A DNA stretch of 64,000 nt, from positions 2,667,232 through 2,731,231 of the forward strand of contig NZ_JEMG01000001.1 in assembly GCF_000600295.1 (NCBI RefSeq), read 5' to 3'. This stretch comes from Hylemonella gracilis str. Niagara R (lineage in GTDB: Bacteria; Pseudomonadota; Gammaproteobacteria; Burkholderiales; Burkholderiaceae_C). Below are positions 1 through 7,548 of the stretch, in pieces. Both the position numbers and the translations under genes were made by a program. How positions within the stretch are numbered: position 1 is the first letter of the stretch; every line of letters begins with the position of its first letter. A model generated the notes under the pieces. It was not told the DNA's origin. It was given only the letters and a program-made list of their open reading frames with translations, and made no database searches.

Positions 1-814
1 CGCCAGGCCGCACGCCGGCCAGCAGCTCCAGCCTGGCCTTCGCGCCGGGGGCTTGCCCCACGTCCTGAGCCTCGCGCTGCTGCATGCGCTTGAATTCCTC
101 GTGGCGACGCCAGGCATCCACCGCGTCCTCAAAGCGCCCGACCACCGCGAAGCCGAAGGCGGTGATGCGCGCGGGCAGCCAGTCCACCCAGCTCCAGACG
201 CGAGCGGCGGTGGACAGCACGGCCTCACTGACCCAGGGCGCCTGCTTGCGCGAGACATGCGGCCAGTAGCGGGTGATCAACTCGCTGAGCCGGTAGACCA
301 CGGCACCCGCCGGACCCAGTCCCAGCAAGGACAGAAAGAGGAACCAGCTGAGCACGCCCAGCACATGGCGATGTGCGGCCACCACGGAGAACTCCAGCAC
401 ATGCCGGATGATCTCGCGCGGGGGCAACTCGCTGGCGTCGATCTGCTGCCACTCGGCCAGCAAGCGACGGGCACGCTGCTCGTCACCGGTCTCCAGCGCG
501 TCCCGGATCGCGCTGAAATGGAAGCTGAACTGCCGAAAGCCGAGGGTGATGTAGAGAATCCAGACGTTCCAGGCCAGGGCCAGCAGCCCCCCAAACCAGC
601 CCAGGGTACTGTCCAACCAAAGGTAGACGCCCCCCACCGCGATGGCAGGCACCAGCACGGCGATGCCCCAGGCCAGCCAGGGCGAACGGCCGATGTCGAA
701 CTTGCGCACCACCCAGCGCAGCCAGGCGCGCACACGCGCATGCACGATGTTGCCGCGTCCCAATGGACGCGCCTGCTCAATCAGCAACGCCAGCAAGAGG
801 GAAAAAAAGCTCAT
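1..814 (-). CDS. CobD/CbiB-family (AmpE-like) membrane protein, 3' end beyond window
   Basis: The reading frame starts at the ATG at 814 (MSFFSLLLALLIEQ) and stays open to the window edge, so at least 271 residues are present and the C-terminus is missing. The N-terminus, with a hydrophobic start followed by EQARPL, and several later membrane segments match the CobD/CbiB-like integral membrane family. In Burkholderiales this family is often annotated next to Nudix and rplS genes. No other cobalamin gene is near, so a role in adenosylcobinamide synthesis is not supported; an AmpE-like or unknown membrane role is as likely. It lies 71 bases downstream of the Nudix gene on the same strand and may be co-transcribed with it. 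Confidence 0.75.
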   Translation of the reverse strand, partial: MSFFSLLLALLIEQARPLGRGNIVHARVRAWLRWVVRKFDIGRSPWLAWGIAVLVPAIAVGGVYLWLDSTLGWFGGLLALAWNVWILYITLGFRQFSFHFSAIRDALETGDEQRARRLLAEWQQIDASELPPREIIRHVLEFSVVAAHRHVLGVLSWFLFLSLLGLGPAGAVVYRLSELITRYWPHVSRKQAPWVSEAVLSTAARVWSWVDWLPARITAFGFAVVGRFEDAVDAWRRHEEFKRMQQREAQDVGQAPGAKARLELLAGVRPG

Positions 815-885
815 GCCCATGATGATAACGAGGCCATCGCGCGGCGTCGCATACCCCTGACCGAATCGGGCGCGGAAAAGGCCCC

Positions 886-1605
886 TCAGGCCACCATGAA
901 ACGGTAAAAGTTGCGCAACATGCCCGCCGTCGCGCCCCAGATGAAGCGCTCCGTGAGGCCCTGGGCCACCGCCTCCTCGGCATCGGGCCAGGGCATGGAA
1001 AACCACTCGCGCGCCACGCCCTCGAACTCAAGCGCATGCCGTCGATGGTGGGCCGGATTCAGCAGAAAGGCCAGCGGGACTTCAAAGGCATCGGCCACCT
1101 CGACCGGGTTGGTCTTGAGTGTGTAGCCCGGCCGCACCAGGGCCACGACCGGCGTGATCACGAAGGCCGTGCCCGTGGTGTACGTCGGCAGCGTGCCCAG
1201 CACCTCGATCTGGTCACGCGCCAGCCCCACTTCCTCCTGCGCCTCGCGCAAGGCGGCATCCGCCGCGTCTGCATCCATCGCGTCCACCCGCCCGCCGGGA
1301 AAGGCAATCTGCGCCGAATGGTTGCGCATCTGCGCCGTGCGCTGGGTCAGCAGCAGCGTGGGTTCGGGCCGCATCACCAGGGGCACCAGCACTGCGGCCG
1401 ACGCGGGCTGGCGCTCGACAAAACGCGGTTCGGCGCGCACCTCGGGTTGCCAGGCCGGCGGCGCGAGGAAGCGCCGCCGCAGCGCCTCGGGGGTCAGGCG
1501 CTCGGCCGGCACAGGCGGCAAATGGCGGTCCACGCCGCGCACGGGCACCGCGCGTGGATCAAAATTCGGAATCCTGGACAGCGGAGTGGGATCGGACGCG
1601 CTCAT
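886..1605 (-). CDS. Nudix hydrolase, CoA pyrophosphatase type
   Basis: This 239-residue protein carries a complete Nudix box, GGRVDAMDADAADAALREAQEEVGL in outline (G-x5-E variant, then REAQEEVG), in its middle. The REAQEEVG glutamates bind the catalytic divalent metal. The surrounding sequence (LTQRTAQMRNHSAQIAFPGG) is typical of the NudL/CoA diphosphatase subgroup, which hydrolyses coenzyme A or its oxidised derivatives to phosphopantetheine and 3',5'-ADP. The enzyme should be cytoplasmic. It lies 155 bases beyond rplS, past a strong terminator, so it probably has its own promoter. The substrate is assigned by family resemblance only. Confidence 0.85.
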   Translation of the reverse strand: MSASDPTPLSRIPNFDPRAVPVRGVDRHLPPVPAERLTPEALRRRFLAPPAWQPEVRAEPRFVERQPASAAVLVPLVMRPEPTLLLTQRTAQMRNHSAQIAFPGGRVDAMDADAADAALREAQEEVGLARDQIEVLGTLPTYTTGTAFVITPVVALVRPGYTLKTNPVEVADAFEVPLAFLLNPAHHRRHALEFEGVAREWFSMPWPDAEEAVAQGLTERFIWGATAGMLRNFYRFMVA

Positions 1606-1687
1606 CGGGACGCAACCTCAAACTGGGCCTGCCGAGTAGATCAGATGCGGGCTGACCTGGCGTGAGCCGGAATAGATCGCCCCAAAG

Positions 1688-1724
1688 AAAAACCGCCCTG
1701 CGGGCAAGCACGAGGGCGGTTTTT
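1688..1724 (-). terminator. Rho-independent terminator after rplS
   Basis: An 11-12 bp inverted repeat (AAAACCGCCCT at 1688-1699 and AGGGCGGTTTT at 1713-1724) encloses a 13-base loop. A-runs and T-runs lie on both sides, so it can work in both directions. It closes the rpsP-rimM-trmD-rplS operon on the minus strand. Confidence 0.85.
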
Positions 1725-1760
1725 TTTGGAATCGGCCGGTTTAACGCGGCCGGGCAGTCT

Positions 1761-2153
1761 TTACTCCGCCGCAGCTTCCGTGGTCTTGAAAGCCAGCTTT
1801 TCCTTGATGCGTGCCGACTTGCCGCTGCGCTGACGCAGGTAGTACAGCTTGGCGCGACGCACGTCGCCACGGCGCTTGACTTCGATGCTGGCGATCAGCG
1901 GGCTGTAGGTCTGGAAGGTACGTTCCACGCCTTCGCCGCTGGAGATCTTGCGCACGGTGAAGGCGCTGTTCAGGCCGCGGTTGCGCTTGGCGATCACCAC
2001 GCCTTCATAGGCCTGGGCGCGCTTGCGGGTACCTTCCACCACGTTGACGCTGACGATCACGGTGTCGCCAGGCGCGAAAGCGGGGATGGTCTTGCCCGAC
2101 TTTTCGGTCAGACGGGCGATTTCCTCTTGCTCGAGGGTCTGGATCAGGTTCAT
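1761..2153 (-). CDS. rplS: 50S ribosomal protein L19
   Basis: This 130-residue protein has the standard L19 sequence: [15 protein letters not shown] at the start, [37 protein letters not shown] and the basic [29 protein letters not shown] tail in outline. L19 sits at the 30S-50S interface. The start is placed at the ATG at 2153, which has a GAGGAA ribosome binding site about 5 bases upstream; an in-frame GTG twelve bases further upstream would add four residues but lacks family support. It is the last gene of the rpsP-rimM-trmD-rplS operon and is followed by a strong terminator. Confidence 0.97.
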   Translation of the reverse strand: MNLIQTLEQEEIARLTEKSGKTIPAFAPGDTVIVSVNVVEGTRKRAQAYEGVVIAKRNRGLNSAFTVRKISSGEGVERTFQTYSPLIASIEVKRRGDVRRAKLYYLRQRSGKSARIKEKLAFKTTEAAAE

Positions 2154-2274
2154 GGGTTTCCTCACTGCGATCGTGTCCGCGCTGCACTAAAGGCCGTTTT
2201 CACGCGTTGTCGCCAACTGGGGCGACAAACCCCGCAAAAACAGCGGCCGGACAGAGGATCAGGACAGCCCGCGA

Positions 2275-3057
2275 TTATAGCAGGCTGGACAGAAAGGCCT
2301 CGTCCTGGCGCGACAGCCGCCCCGCCTGGCGAGCCTGCGCCAACAGATCGGGGCGCAGGCGGGCCGTCAGTGCCAGGCGTTGCTCACGCCGCCAACGCGC
2401 GATGCGGGCGTGGTCACCCGACAGCAGCACCTCGGGCACACCCCGTTCCTGGCCCGAAGGGCCCCATTTTTCGGGTCGGGTGTAGTGTGGGCAGTCCAGC
2501 AGACCATCGAGCGCCGGGTTGAAGCTGTCTTGCGCATGGCTCTCGGCGTCGCCCAGCACACCCGGTTGCAGGCGCGCCACCGCGTCCAGCAAGGCCATGG
2601 CCGCGATCTCGCCCCCTGACAGCACGAAATCCCCCAGGCTGATTTGCTCGTCCACATGGGTGTCGATGAAGCGCTGGTCCAGCCCTTCGTAACGACCGCA
2701 GACCAGCACCGCGCCCTCACTGGCCGCCCAACGTTCCACCTGAGCGTGATTCAAGGTCCGCCCCAGGGGCGAGAACAGCAGCACCGGCCCAGGCGCACGG
2801 GCCGCGGCCACGCGGGCCGCCTGCGCGGCGGCCAGGCAACGGGCCAGCGGCTCCGCCATCATGACCATGCCCGGGCCGCCACCAAAGGGGCGGTCGTCAA
2901 CACGACGGTAGTTGCCCTGGGCCTGGTCGCGGGGGTTGTGCAGTTGCACGTCGATGGCACCGCCCTCGCCGTTCGCGCTGTAGGCACGACGGGTGATGCC
3001 GCTGGTCAGCAGCGGCGCGAACAGCTCGGGAAACAGGGTCAGGACATCGAAACGCAT
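2275..3057 (-). CDS. trmD: tRNA (guanine-37-N1)-methyltransferase TrmD
   Basis: This 260-residue protein begins MRFDVLTLFPELFAP and contains the SPOUT-class SAM-binding knot: VCGRYEGLDQRFI, followed by EISLGDFVLSGGE-type sequence (EQISLGDFVLSGGE). It methylates N1 of G37 in tRNAs reading CNN and similar codons, which prevents +1 frameshifting. Length and motif order are normal for TrmD. It lies between rimM and rplS, the canonical position, with a 52-base gap from rimM. Confidence 0.97.
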   Translation of the reverse strand: MRFDVLTLFPELFAPLLTSGITRRAYSANGEGGAIDVQLHNPRDQAQGNYRRVDDRPFGGGPGMVMMAEPLARCLAAAQAARVAAARAPGPVLLFSPLGRTLNHAQVERWAASEGAVLVCGRYEGLDQRFIDTHVDEQISLGDFVLSGGEIAAMALLDAVARLQPGVLGDAESHAQDSFNPALDGLLDCPHYTRPEKWGPSGQERGVPEVLLSGDHARIARWRREQRLALTARLRPDLLAQARQAGRLSRQDEAFLSSLL

Positions 3058-3109
3058 GGAACTCCCTCGTCACGGCTCGGCGGTGCCAGGACCTCCAGGC
3101 CCTGGCCAC

Positions 3110-3691
3110 TCAATAGTCAGGCTGCCAGTCGACCGCGATGCGGCGCGCGGCCAGATCGACGCCGTCCACATAGGCGGACACAAAGGGAATCATGCGCTCG
3201 GCCGCCTTGCCATCAGGCCCGGTCCAGGCGATGATCAGCACGGTCTGCGGCCCGGTGGATTGAAGGTCACGCACTTGGCCCAGATGCACGCCTTCGCGGT
3301 TGTAAACCTCCAGGCCGAGTAGGTCGACCCAGTAGTACTCGTCCTTGTCAGGCGTGGGAAAGCTGGAACGAGCCACGAAAATGCGCGCGCCGCGTAAGGC
3401 CTCGGCGGTCGAACGGTCGTCCACCTCATGCGCGGTGGCGACCACCGCGTCGGAATGTTCCTTGGCTTCCTTGATGGCCAGTCGTACCACGCCTTCGAAG
3501 GTCTTGGCACCCTTCTCGGACGGCAGCAGATACCAGCGCTTGGAAGTAAAAAGCGCCTCGGGCGAGGCGCTGTACGGCAGGACCTTGAACCAGCCCTTGA
3601 TGCCCCAAGCATCCAGGATGCGACCGACCTCGATGGCGTCCGCCGGCAGTTCGGCGGGCTCCAGCGCGAGCAAGGGCTTGGCAGTGGTCAT
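3110..3691 (-). CDS. rimM: Ribosome maturation factor RimM
   Basis: The start at the ATG at 3691 (MTTAKPLLALEP) gives 193 residues. The N-terminal RimM barrel is seen in VGRILDAWGIKGWFKV, and the C-terminal PRC-barrel-like half contains the conserved EYYWVDLLGLEVYN segment and the closing IPFVSAYVDGVDLAARRIAVDW. RimM binds S19 and helps mature the 30S head domain. An in-frame upstream start at 3727 would add 12 residues that do not look conserved. It sits between rpsP and trmD in the usual operon. Confidence 0.95.
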   Translation of the reverse strand: MTTAKPLLALEPAELPADAIEVGRILDAWGIKGWFKVLPYSASPEALFTSKRWYLLPSEKGAKTFEGVVRLAIKEAKEHSDAVVATAHEVDDRSTAEALRGARIFVARSSFPTPDKDEYYWVDLLGLEVYNREGVHLGQVRDLQSTGPQTVLIIAWTGPDGKAAERMIPFVSAYVDGVDLAARRIAVDWQPDY

Positions 3692-3791
3692 GGGCTGCAC
3701 TGACCGCCGGACCGACCCGATGTCCATGCCCCCACTGAAGCGGGCACCCGACGCCGGAATCTGGCCTGGCGGACTGAAGCGGTCCAGAGGC

Positions 3792-4043
3792 TCAGGCGGC
3801 CTTCTTGGCGGCCTGCTTGATCAGGCGCTCCACGGTGGGCGAGGCCTGCGCGCCCACACCTTGCCAATAGCTCAGGCGGTCTTGCGCAAGACGGATGCTT
3901 TCTTCCTTCTCGGTCGCGATCGGGTTGTAGAAACCGATGCGCTCGATGAACTTGCCGTCGCGACGGTTGCGTTTGTCGGCCACGACGATGTTGAAGAAGG
4001 GGCGCGACTTGGCGCCACCGCGGGAGAGTCGAATCACGACCAT
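3792..4043 (-). CDS. rpsP: 30S ribosomal protein S16
   Basis: This 83-residue protein begins [25 protein letters not shown], the signature N-terminus of S16, and continues with [14 protein letters not shown] and the helix [18 protein letters not shown]16 is an assembly protein of the 30S body. It is the first gene of the four-gene operon. The conserved promoter -10-like hexamer lies about 130 bases upstream. Confidence 0.97.
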   Translation of the reverse strand: MVVIRLSRGGAKSRPFFNIVVADKRNRRDGKFIERIGFYNPIATEKEESIRLAQDRLSYWQGVGAQASPTVERLIKQAAKKAA

Positions 4044-4174
4044 GGTTTGTCCTTGTCCCTCGAAAGGGGAATCGATTTGGCCTGCACGCTAGATACGACG
4101 CACAGACCCGGTTTCTCCCGACGTTTGAGACACGCAACTGACCACCCGGCCAGCGACACATCGGAAAGCCTTCA

Positions 4175-4180
4175 ATTATA
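4175..4180 (-). promoter_or_regulatory. Candidate -10 box for the rpsP operon
   Basis: On the minus strand the sequence reads GGGCTATAATTGAAGG, with a perfect TATAAT. No convincing TTGACA-like hexamer is seen 16-18 bases upstream. The site lies in the divergent gap between rpsP and the TM2-like gene. Confidence 0.45.
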
Positions 4181-4239
4181 GCCCTATCGCCACCCACGCC
4201 TAGTCACCGCCCGCGCGCCCTGCGGCACAATCCGGCCCC

Positions 4240-4689
4240 ATGAGAAAAAACAAGACGCTGGCGGCCTGGCTGGCCTTCCTCGGCGGCCCCCTGGGCCTGC
4301 ACCGGTTCTACCTGCACGGCTGGTCAGACACCCTGGGCTGGTTCATGCCCATCCCGACGGCTTTGGGTCTGTACGGCATCCAGCGAGCGCTGAACTTTGG
4401 CGTGGACGATGGTTGGAGCTGGGTGCTCACGCCCCTGTTCGGCTTCAGCATCGCGGCCTGCGCGCTGACGGCCATCGTCTATGGCCTGACCACACCCGAA
4501 AAATGGAACGCCCGGCACAACCCGCAGGTGGCGCCGGACGACAGCGCGGGCCAGACCCGCTGGTTGACCGTCGGCGCGGTGGTGTGCTCACTGCTGGTCG
4601 GCGCAACGGCGCTGATGTCGTCCATCGCCTACAGCTTCCAGCGTTATTTCGAGTACCAGATCGAAGAGGCCCAGAAGATCTCGCAGTGA
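4240..4689 (+). CDS. TM2-domain-like membrane protein
   Basis: This 149-residue protein begins with a short basic segment and the TM2 hallmark (KTLAAWLAFLGGPLGLHRFYLHG). Two to three further hydrophobic segments follow (LGWFMPIPTALGLYGI, LTPLFGFSIAACALTAIVY, VGAVVCSLLVGATALMSSI). TM2 proteins are small inner-membrane proteins of mostly unknown function. It is divergent from the rpsP operon and followed, on the opposite strand, by a cyclic-nucleotide-binding gene, so it is probably monocistronic. Confidence 0.75.
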   Translation: MRKNKTLAAWLAFLGGPLGLHRFYLHGWSDTLGWFMPIPTALGLYGIQRALNFGVDDGWSWVLTPLFGFSIAACALTAIVYGLTTPEKWNARHNPQVAPDDSAGQTRWLTVGAVVCSLLVGATALMSSIAYSFQRYFEYQIEEAQKISQ

Positions 4690-4772
4690 AGATGGGGCGG
4701 CGCCGTTGATGGCAGCCTCATGCAAACCCCGCCTCGCCGCCACGCAGCCATGAACAGGCGGCGGCCGTGCAC

Positions 4773-5243
4773 TCAGGAATGCCGGCCACTCTTGCGCTCG
4801 CGCGCGAAGGACAGGTCGGTCGTGGTCACGCGCAGGCGCCGGCACAGGAAATGGGCCAGCGACTGGTAGGCCTTGACCGCGATGGCCGGCTGCTTGTCGA
4901 ACAGGGCTTTCAGCTCCGAAAAGCCAATGCGCACCAGCTCGCTTTTTTCCAGCACCTCGACTGTGGCCGAACGGGGTTCACCGTCCACGAAGGACATCTC
5001 GCCGAAATGCGAGCCCGAGCCCAGCTGCGCGATGTCCACCTCGTTGTCGCGCGCGCTGTGACTGATGCGCACCGAACCGAACTTGATCACGTACAGGGCG
5101 TCCGCCGGGTCGCCCTCCGCGAAAACCTGGTCGCCTGCGGCGTAGGTCTGAACCTGCGCGATGCCGTTGATGGTCTGCAGCTCGGCGGCCGACAGGTCCT
5201 TGAAGAGCGAGACGTTCTGAAGCAGGTCAACGGGCGTTGCCAT
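4773..5243 (-). CDS. Cyclic nucleotide-binding domain protein without HTH
   Basis: The start at the ATG at 5243 (MATPVDLLQNVSLFKDLS) gives 156 residues. Almost the whole protein is one Crp-type cNMP-binding barrel, with the phosphate-binding cassette GEMSFVDGEPRSATVEV intact (Gly-Glu and the Arg-Ser-Ala that contact the cyclic phosphate). There is no helix-turn-helix after the barrel; only a short basic tail (CRRLRVTTTDLSFARERK) follows. A stand-alone sensor or partner-binding subunit is therefore more likely than a transcription factor. Its ligand is unknown. It lies 59 bases upstream of the pit gene's stop codon side, on the same strand. Confidence 0.8.
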   Translation of the reverse strand: MATPVDLLQNVSLFKDLSAAELQTINGIAQVQTYAAGDQVFAEGDPADALYVIKFGSVRISHSARDNEVDIAQLGSGSHFGEMSFVDGEPRSATVEVLEKSELVRIGFSELKALFDKQPAIAVKAYQSLAHFLCRRLRVTTTDLSFARERKSGRHS

Positions 5244-5301
5244 GGTTCGTCCTTCCTTGCGGCGGGTGGTGGGTGGCCGCAAATGTATAGGACGAACAGA
5301 A

Positions 5302-6324
5302 TCAGAACAAGCCTAGGCTGATCCAGTAGGCCACGATGGCCACAAAGGCACTGGCCGGGATGGTGAAGATCCAGGCCCAGACGATGTTGCCCGCCACGCC
5401 CCAGCGCACCGCGCTGGCCCGCTGGGCGGAACCCACGCCCACGATGGCGCCCGTGATGGTGTGCGTGGTCGACACCGGTACCCCCAGGGCCGTGGCGAAG
5501 AACAGGGTGAAGGCCCCGCCGGTCTCGGCGCAGAAACCGCCCACGGGCTTGAGCTTGGTGATCTTCTGGCCCATGGTCTTGACGATGCGCCAGCCGCCGA
5601 ACATGGTGCCCAGGCCAATGGCCAGGTAGCAGGACACCACCACCCAGCCCGGCGGCGCGGCCTCGCTGGCGGCGGTGTAGCCGGTGGCGATCAGCAGCAT
5701 CCAGATGATGCCGATGGTCTTCTGCGCGTCATTGCCGCCATGCCCCAGGCTGTAGGCCCCGGCCGAAACCAGCTGCAGGCGACGGAACCAGCCATCCACC
5801 CGCGCGGGCGAGGTGCGCCGGAACAACCAGGCCACAAGCAACATCATCAGCGAACCCAGCAGGAAACCCAGCATGGGCGAGACAAAGATGAACAGCACGG
5901 TCTTGAGGATGCCGCTGGCCAGCAGGGCATCGGTGCCGGACTTGCCGATCACCGCGCCCACGATGCCACCGATCAGCGCGTGCGAGGAACTGCTGGGGAT
6001 GCCGTAATACCAGGTGATGAGGTTCCAGGTGATCGCGCCCGCGAGCGCCCCGAAGATCACATTCGTGTCCACCACACCCGGCTGCACGATGCCCTTGCCC
6101 ACGGTGGCCGCCACGCTGAGGTGGAAGACGAAGATCGCCGCGACATTGAAGAAGGCCGCGAACAGCACCGCCTGACCGGGCCGCAGCACGCCGGTGGACA
6201 CGACGGTGGCGATGGAATTGGCCGCGTCGTGAAAGCCGTTCATGAAGTCGAACACCAGGGCCAAGGCCACCAGCATGACAATCAGCCACAGGGCCGCCTG
6301 CGTCACATGCGTGAGGTTCTCCAT
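5302..6324 (-). CDS. pit: Inorganic phosphate transporter, PiT family
   Basis: This 340-residue polytopic membrane protein has both PiT signatures: FDFMNGFHDAANSIATVVSTGVL near the N-terminus, and the repeated half GHGGNDAQKTIGII plus VPVSTTHTITGAIVGVG. It imports phosphate, usually as a metal-phosphate complex, driven by the proton gradient, and is the low-affinity system. It follows the DUF47 gene by 10 bases on the same strand, the usual pit-accessory arrangement. Its length is shorter than E. coli PitA, as is normal for this branch. Confidence 0.92.
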   Translation of the reverse strand: MENLTHVTQAALWLIVMLVALALVFDFMNGFHDAANSIATVVSTGVLRPGQAVLFAAFFNVAAIFVFHLSVAATVGKGIVQPGVVDTNVIFGALAGAITWNLITWYYGIPSSSSHALIGGIVGAVIGKSGTDALLASGILKTVLFIFVSPMLGFLLGSLMMLLVAWLFRRTSPARVDGWFRRLQLVSAGAYSLGHGGNDAQKTIGIIWMLLIATGYTAASEAAPPGWVVVSCYLAIGLGTMFGGWRIVKTMGQKITKLKPVGGFCAETGGAFTLFFATALGVPVSTTHTITGAIVGVGSAQRASAVRWGVAGNIVWAWIFTIPASAFVAIVAYWISLGLF

Positions 6325-6334
6325 GTCGGGAACC

Positions 6335-6982
6335 TCAGGCGTTCTCGAGGACGATGCCCTCGATCACGTTGGCCACGTCCTCGCAGCGGTCGGTCACGGT
6401 TTCCAGCAGTTCGTAGATGGCCTTGAGCTTGATGATCTCGCGCACATCGGGCTGCTCACGGAAGAGTTTGCTCATGGCGTTGCGCATCACGCGGTCGGCG
6501 TCGGATTCGAGCTTGTCGATCTCCTCGCAGGTCTTGAGCGCGGCTTCCGCCGTCTTGGCTTCACCGATGCTGCCCAGCAGCGACACCGCATCCTTCACCC
6601 GCTCGCAGCACTTCACGCACAGCTCGGTCAGGCGCACGATCTCGTCGGTCATCTCACGTACGTCGTACAGCGCCATGGTCTCGGCCGCGTCCTGCAGCAG
6701 ATCGGCCACGTCGTCCATGGTGTTGATCAGCGTGTGGATCTGCTCGCGGTCGATGGGCGTGATGAAGGTCTGGTGCAGGGCGCGGTTCACGTCCTGCGTG
6801 ATGCGGTCGGCCGCGTGCTCGGCCTCGTCCACCTCACGGTTGTACTGCTCGCGCAGTTGCGCGTCGCCATAGTTCGCCACCAGCTGCGCGAAGGCCTGGG
6901 CCGCCTCCACGATGCGCTCCGCATGCTGATTGAACTTCACGAAGAAATTGCCGTCGCGCGGCATCAGTTTTCCAAACAGCAT
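6335..6982 (-). CDS. DUF47 (PhoU-like) Pit accessory protein
   Basis: The ATG at 6982 gives MLFGKLMPRDGNFFVKF, the standard N-terminus of the TIGR00153/DUF47 family, and a 215-residue all-helical protein. Acidic motifs such as NREVDEAEHAAD and KLESDADRVMRNAM correspond to the PhoU-like E/DxxxD metal-binding repeats. The family partners with Pit transporters and is thought to control their activity. It is 10 bases upstream of pit, so the two are co-transcribed. Directly upstream of its start are three ATGA/GTGA-type words spaced by 11 bases (see separate entry). Confidence 0.9.
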   Translation of the reverse strand: MLFGKLMPRDGNFFVKFNQHAERIVEAAQAFAQLVANYGDAQLREQYNREVDEAEHAADRITQDVNRALHQTFITPIDREQIHTLINTMDDVADLLQDAAETMALYDVREMTDEIVRLTELCVKCCERVKDAVSLLGSIGEAKTAEAALKTCEEIDKLESDADRVMRNAMSKLFREQPDVREIIKLKAIYELLETVTDRCEDVANVIEGIVLENA

Positions 6983-6983
6983 G

Positions 6984-7012
6984 GTGACTTTTTTGTGACG
7001 AATTGATGAAAA
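6984..7012 (-). promoter_or_regulatory. Weak Pho-box-like repeats before the Pit accessory gene
   Basis: On the minus strand the words TTTTCAT, TCGTCAC and AAGTCAC occur at 7006-7012, 6995-7001 and 6984-6990, exactly 11 bases apart, as in PhoB boxes (CTGTCAT-like). The matches are weak and the last unit lies one base from the start codon, which leaves no room for a -10 box before the gene. Confidence 0.25.
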
Positions 7013-7080
7013 CGTCGAGTTTAACCGGCGCTGCGCCGCAGGCACCGCACCGCACCACGCAAGGCCGGCCCGGGCCGGGC

Positions 7081-7449
7081 TCAGGCGCTGCGGAATATGA
7101 AATACACCGCCCCCACCATGCACAGGGCCGCCCAGAGGTAGTCCAGCTTGAAGGGCTCGCGCATGTAGAACATGGCGAAAGGCACGAACACGGCGAGCGT
7201 GATCACCTCCTGCATGATCTTGAGCTGCCCAAGGGTGAAACCGGCCTGCTGGAAACCGATGCGGTTGGCCGGCACCTGCAGCAGGTACTCCGCCAGGGCG
7301 ATACCCCAGCTCACGAACGCCGCCGTGTACCAGGGCGCTGTGGCCAGGTTTTTGAGGTGGCCGTACCAGGCGAAGGTCATGAAGACATTGCTGGCGATCA
7401 GCAGCAGCACGGTCTGGAGGGACAGGGGGATGGATTGGAGGAGTGGCAT
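7081..7449 (-). CDS. DUF486 / DMT-like small membrane protein
   Basis: This 122-residue protein has four hydrophobic segments (LQTVLLLIASNVFMTFAWYG, YTAAFVSWGIALAEYLLQV, VITLAVFVPFAMFYM, YLWAALCMVGAVYFIF) and the DUF486 sequence pattern (FMTFAWYGHLK, ANRIGF.QAGFTLGQLKIMQEVITL). The family resembles half of a drug/metabolite transporter and its substrate is unknown. It is separated from the pit operon by about 100 bases and is probably transcribed alone. Confidence 0.85.
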   Translation of the reverse strand: MPLLQSIPLSLQTVLLLIASNVFMTFAWYGHLKNLATAPWYTAAFVSWGIALAEYLLQVPANRIGFQQAGFTLGQLKIMQEVITLAVFVPFAMFYMREPFKLDYLWAALCMVGAVYFIFRSA

Positions 7450-7548
7450 GCGAGGTTCTTACAAGCTGAAACAATTTGCATCTGCATGGAATGTTCATTC
7501 AGCATTCATTAATGAGAGCGGTTCATAGAATACCCCGGACATCAGACA

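Noticed and set aside
7040..7080. GGCCGGCCCGGGCCGGGC hairpin as a terminator
   Set aside because: There is no T-run on either side.
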